A stretch of DNA of 64,000 nt from Salvia splendens (lineage: Eukaryota > Streptophyta > Magnoliopsida > Lamiales > Lamiaceae), in NCBI RefSeq assembly GCF_004379255.2, contig NW_024599222.1, positions 41,140 through 105,139 on the forward strand, written 5' to 3'. Within the stretch, counting starts at the first letter, position 1, and every line of letters starts with the position of its first letter. Position numbers and translations under genes: made by a program. The notes beneath the pieces were generated by a model. That model had not been told where the DNA came from. It saw nothing but the letters and a program-made list of their open reading frames with translations, and did no database searches. Below are positions 62,801 through 64,000 of the stretch, in pieces.

Positions 62801-64000
62801 GTTTAATGAATGTAATTTATTTATAATGTGTGTTTGGATCGGGGATGTGTATAGTGTTTATTTATATTTGGTATAGTCTATGTATTTATGCAATGTATGT
62901 ATTTTTGTGATGTGTGTTTTTCGTGTTTAATGTGTGTATTTTATTATTAATGTTTGTATTTTGACCAGGGATGTGTATAGTGTGTCTAATTTATGCAATG
63001 TATGTATTTTGAGTAATTTGTATTTTTGCAATGTACGAAGTTTGGAGTATGTGGATTGTGTGTTTACTTTGTGTATTTTATTATTAGTGTGTCTATGTGT
63101 ATTTTGTGTTTAATGTATGTAATATATTTATAATGTGTGTATTTGGATCAAGGATGTGTATAGTGTTTATTTATATTTGGTATAGTTTGTGTATATTATG
63201 CAATGTATTTATTTTTATTAAATGTATTGTGTTCAATGTATGCTATGGAGTGTGTCTGTGTGAGAATTGTGTATTTTGTGTTTAATCTATGTATTTTAAT
63301 ATTAGTGTGTGTATTTTTGACTGGAGATGTGTAGTGTGTGTTTATGTGTGTGAAGTGTGTCTATGTGTATTTTGTGTTAATGTATGTAATTTATTTATAA
63401 TGTGTTTTGGATCGGGGATGTGTATAGTGTTTATTTATATTTGGTATAGTCTATGTATTTATGCAATGTATGTATTTTTGTGATGTGTGTTTTTTCGTGT
63501 TTATTTATTTTATTATTAATGTTTGTATTTTGACCAGGGATGTGTATAGTGTGTCTATTTTATGCAATGTATGTATTTTGAGTAATTTGTATTTTTGCAA
63601 TGTACGAAGTTTGGAGTATGTGGATTGTGTGTTAATTTGTGTATTTTATTATTAGTGTGTCTATGTGTATTTTGTGTTTAATGTATGTAATATATTTATA
63701 ATGTGTGTATTTGGATCAAGGATGTGTATAGTGTGTTTATTATATTTGGTATAGTTTATGTATATTATGCAATGTATGTATTTTTTATTAAATGTATTGT
63801 GTATTTTGTGTTTAATCTATGTATTTTAATATTAGTGTGTGTATTTTTTACTGGAGATGTGTTTAGTGTGTGTTTTATGTGTGTGAAGTGTGTCTATGTG
63901 TATTTTGTGTTTAATGTATGTATGTGTGTTTGGATCGGGGATGTGTATAGTTTTTATTTATATTTGGTATATTCTATGTATTTATGCAATGTATGTATTT
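53891..64000 (+). repeat. T/G-rich satellite array, right block
   Basis: This is the same family and orientation as 1-12150, with the same diagnostic segments (ggatcaagg and ggatcgggg units, ttcaatgtatgctatggag, ttgaccagggatgtgtatag). It begins in canonical form near 53930 and runs off the right edge. Unit starts include 54365, 54922, 55468, 56560, 57135 and 57671. Towards 63300-64000 several one-base indels appear (gtgtta for gtgttta, tttttt for ttttt), so the last units are slightly more degraded. No genes. Confidence 0.95.
57671..62810 (+). repeat. Higher-order repeat, period 2425 bp
   Basis: Landmarks at 57671, 58196, 58400, 58802, 59521 and 59935 recur 2425 bp later at 60096, 60621, 60825, 61227, 61946 and 62360, and 60096 recurs at 62521. 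Rare private variants are copied too: atgtgtataatg, tattgagttcaatg, ggagtggtctg with a missing base pair, and tttttttaatggag. Two full copies and a partial third are present. This period is not seen in the left array. Confidence 0.88.

Overview
The window is eukaryotic nuclear DNA, most likely from a eudicot plant. The evidence is spliced exons with GT/AG borders matching plant protein families, a Ty3/gypsy-type LTR retrotransposon derivative primed by initiator tRNA-Met, a PIF/Harbinger terminus, a hAT-like palindromic element and long AT-rich satellite arrays. I find no gene that is clearly intact, no rRNA or tRNA gene and no CRISPR array. Family names come from my recollection of the proteins, not from a search.

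Layout. (1) 1-12150: a T/G-rich satellite, very poor in C, with ~508-557 bp units and higher-order periods of ~1591 and ~1601 bp. (2) 12151-~16350: a related but distinct A/C-rich array, so the G/T-rich strand switches abruptly at ~12150. (3) 16351-17180: a 5'-truncated PIF/Harbinger-like element with one open frame, ending in a terminal inverted repeat and a TTA target site. (4) 17181-~20010: a broken copy of a plant gene resembling the At1g65710-like family, split by a 1981-bp solo LTR with AAGCC target duplications. (5) 20251-26693: a young-looking 6443-bp non-autonomous LTR element (TR-GAG type, minus strand) with two 2115-bp LTRs, GTTCA target duplications, a full gag and no pol. (6) 27079-28150: an older LTR remnant and unassigned DNA. 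(7) 28194-48270: the decayed 5' part of a large plant gene (At4g24610/At5g65440-like, function unknown), followed by a tandem array of a ~3.09-kb multi-exon segment of the same gene (six copies plus one internally deleted copy). (8) 48280-49500: exons of a decayed MOR1/XMAP215-like TOG region, joined to the last array copy inside an intron. (9) 49590-51116: unrecognised exons. (10) 51117-53170: non-coding DNA with short local duplications. (11) 53175-64000: a second T/G satellite array in the same orientation as the first, with a hAT-like MITE near its degenerate edge and a 2425-bp higher-order repeat.

The window therefore reads as a ~37-kb island of pseudogenes and transposons flanked on both sides by satellite, as in pericentromeric or knob heterochromatin. 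The most unusual part is the amplified gene segment. Copies 1-5 share the same disabling changes, whereas the last copy lacks two of them and is fused to the unrelated TOG-protein fragment. Nothing here forms a working operon or pathway; the interest lies in how the locus was assembled and whether its repeats are transcribed.
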